A stretch of DNA of 14,874 nucleotides from an uncultured Clostridia bacterium (lineage in GTDB: Bacteria; Bacillota; Clostridia; TANB77; CAG-508), in the NCBI GenBank assembly GCA_947599995.1, contig CANQFW010000028.1, positions 1 through 14,874 of the forward strand, written 5' to 3'. Both the position numbers and the translations under genes were made by a program. The notes beneath the pieces are model-generated. The model was not told where the DNA came from, did not search any database, and saw only the letters and a program-made list of their open reading frames with translations. This document shows, piece by piece, positions 13,972 to 14,874 of this stretch; within the stretch, counting starts at the first letter, position 1, and every line of letters begins with the position of its first letter.

Positions 13972-14850
13972 ATGATTACTATAATAAAAAAAGAAATTAA
14001 AATAAGTAAAGAATTATTATCTAAAATTGAATGGGATTAGGAATATTGACAAAGGTCAAATTCCGTGGCTAATGAAGCAATGTCAAATGGAATTGGCACT
14101 GAAAAAAACATTACAAAAGCTCTTGAATTATTTATTAAGGTCGCAGATATTCAAGAATCATATAAAAATGATGAATTATTTGAAATTTTTATAGATTATG
14201 ATGTATATTATAAAATCGGCTATATTTATTATAAAGAAGACAATATAGAGAAATCTATTGAATATTTAAAAAAGGCTATTCCTTATGTTCCAAAAGCTTA
14301 TGAAATATTGATAGAGATATATTACAATATTAAAGAATATAATTTGGTTTTTCAATATTTTGTAGAAATGAACTCAACTAATGAAAATTTATATAATGTT
14401 TTAAATAAAAATGCCAATAGGATTATAAAAAATTTAAAAGAACTAGACAATAGTATATGGGATTTGGAGAAAATTAAAGATAATATAACCAATACATTGA
14501 TAAATGATAATATACATGAAATATATAATGATTTATTAAGACTTCTAATTTATTATAATCTTGCTATAGAACCTAATAATAGAAACAACTTACAAATTTG
14601 TAAGGATTATATTAATAATAAAGAAGATATATTAAATGAAATATGTCATAGATTTCCGTCAAATCATCCAGCGAAAATAATTTATAATAAATTAAAAACA
14701 TTTATACCAGATGAAAAAATAACTAATTTATTGAGTAAAATAGGTTTGCGTATTAATGATTATTTACAAAATGAAAACAATAGTTCTTTATTAGACATTG
14801 ATTCAGATGAAAAAGTAAAAAAATATGTAGAAAAAATATTGAAAAGCTGA
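13972..14850 (+). pseudogene. TPR/Sel1-like repeat protein gene with two compensating frameshifts
   Basis: An ATG at 13972 behind GAAAGGATGG opens a frame that stops at 14038-14040 after 22 codons (ending SKIEWD). The same frame resumes at 14065 and runs to the stop at 14848-14850, beginning VANEAMSNGIGTEKNITKALELFIKVA. Between them another frame reads RNIDKGQIPW. If one T is removed at 14037-14038 and one G is added at 14067-14068, a continuous protein of about 292 residues results (EWDRNIDKGQIPWANEAMSNGIGTEKN). The G.GTEKNITKALELFIKVA segment resembles a Sel1 repeat, and YYKIGYIYYKEDNIEKSIEYLKKAIPYVPKAYEILIEIYYNIKEYN resembles TPR helices. No signal peptide or enzyme motif is seen; such repeats mediate protein contacts. 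Function unknown. Confidence 0.6.
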
Positions 14851-14874
14851 TTGTAAATAATTAGAAATTTTATA

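Overview
The window is very AT-rich, with strong AGGAGG-type ribosome sites, TTGACA/TATAAT-type promoters, tightly packed small operons and a mix of anaerobic and Gram-positive genes (pyruvate formate-lyase, a sortase, a monofunctional class B penicillin-binding protein, an HtrA protease with an N-terminal anchor). This points to a low-GC anaerobic member of the Bacillota, most likely class Clostridia. I cannot name the genus from the sequence. It reads as ordinary chromosome: no transposase, integrase, phage gene or CRISPR array is visible.

Layout. (1) 1-459: the 3' part of a gene with an RsiV/DUF3298-like C-terminus, closed by a strong terminator, convergent with (2) a membrane-anchored HtrA serine protease (744-2006, minus) flanked on both sides by TGTGAAA direct repeats. 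(3) 2264-3174: a good sigma-A promoter, a leader of about 320 nt with hairpins and an orphan ribosome site, then an unrecognised 183-residue gene starting at TTG. (4) 3292-5372: a class B penicillin-binding protein on the minus strand with its own promoter and terminator; its first codons are cut off by a frameshift. (5) 5447-8320: a competence/recombination cluster, comM (frameshifted), dprA and yraN (overlapping dprA, no normal start codon). (6) 8397-9305: rsmA, the 16S rRNA dimethyladenosine methyltransferase. (7) 9382-10210: a single sortase gene. (8) 10305-10401: a 97-bp near-perfect inverted repeat between convergent genes. (9) 10436-13578: pflA and pflB on the minus strand, in the order pflB then pflA, separated by a run of four stem-loops. 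(10) 13694-13934: a tRNA-Gly(TCC) gene followed at once by about 120 nt of densely folded sequence ending in a terminator. (11) 13972-14850: a TPR/Sel1-like gene with two compensating frameshifts.

How the genes fit together. PflA (radical SAM) installs the glycyl radical on PflB, giving fermentative cleavage of pyruvate to acetyl-CoA and formate. ComM (branch-migration helicase), DprA (RecA loader on incoming single strands) and the YraN nuclease-fold protein are a familiar DNA-uptake/recombination neighbourhood. HtrA, the sortase and the penicillin-binding protein all act at the cell envelope but are separate transcription units here.

The most unusual points are the folded RNA candidate behind tRNA-Gly, the stem-loop array between pflB and pflA, the large inverted repeat behind the sortase gene, and a cluster of single-base length changes (pbp, comM, the TPR gene twice, perhaps the small leader frame). 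All of these length changes can be placed in short homopolymers, so base-calling error has to be excluded before they are read as gene decay. I did not find a convincing new multi-gene system.
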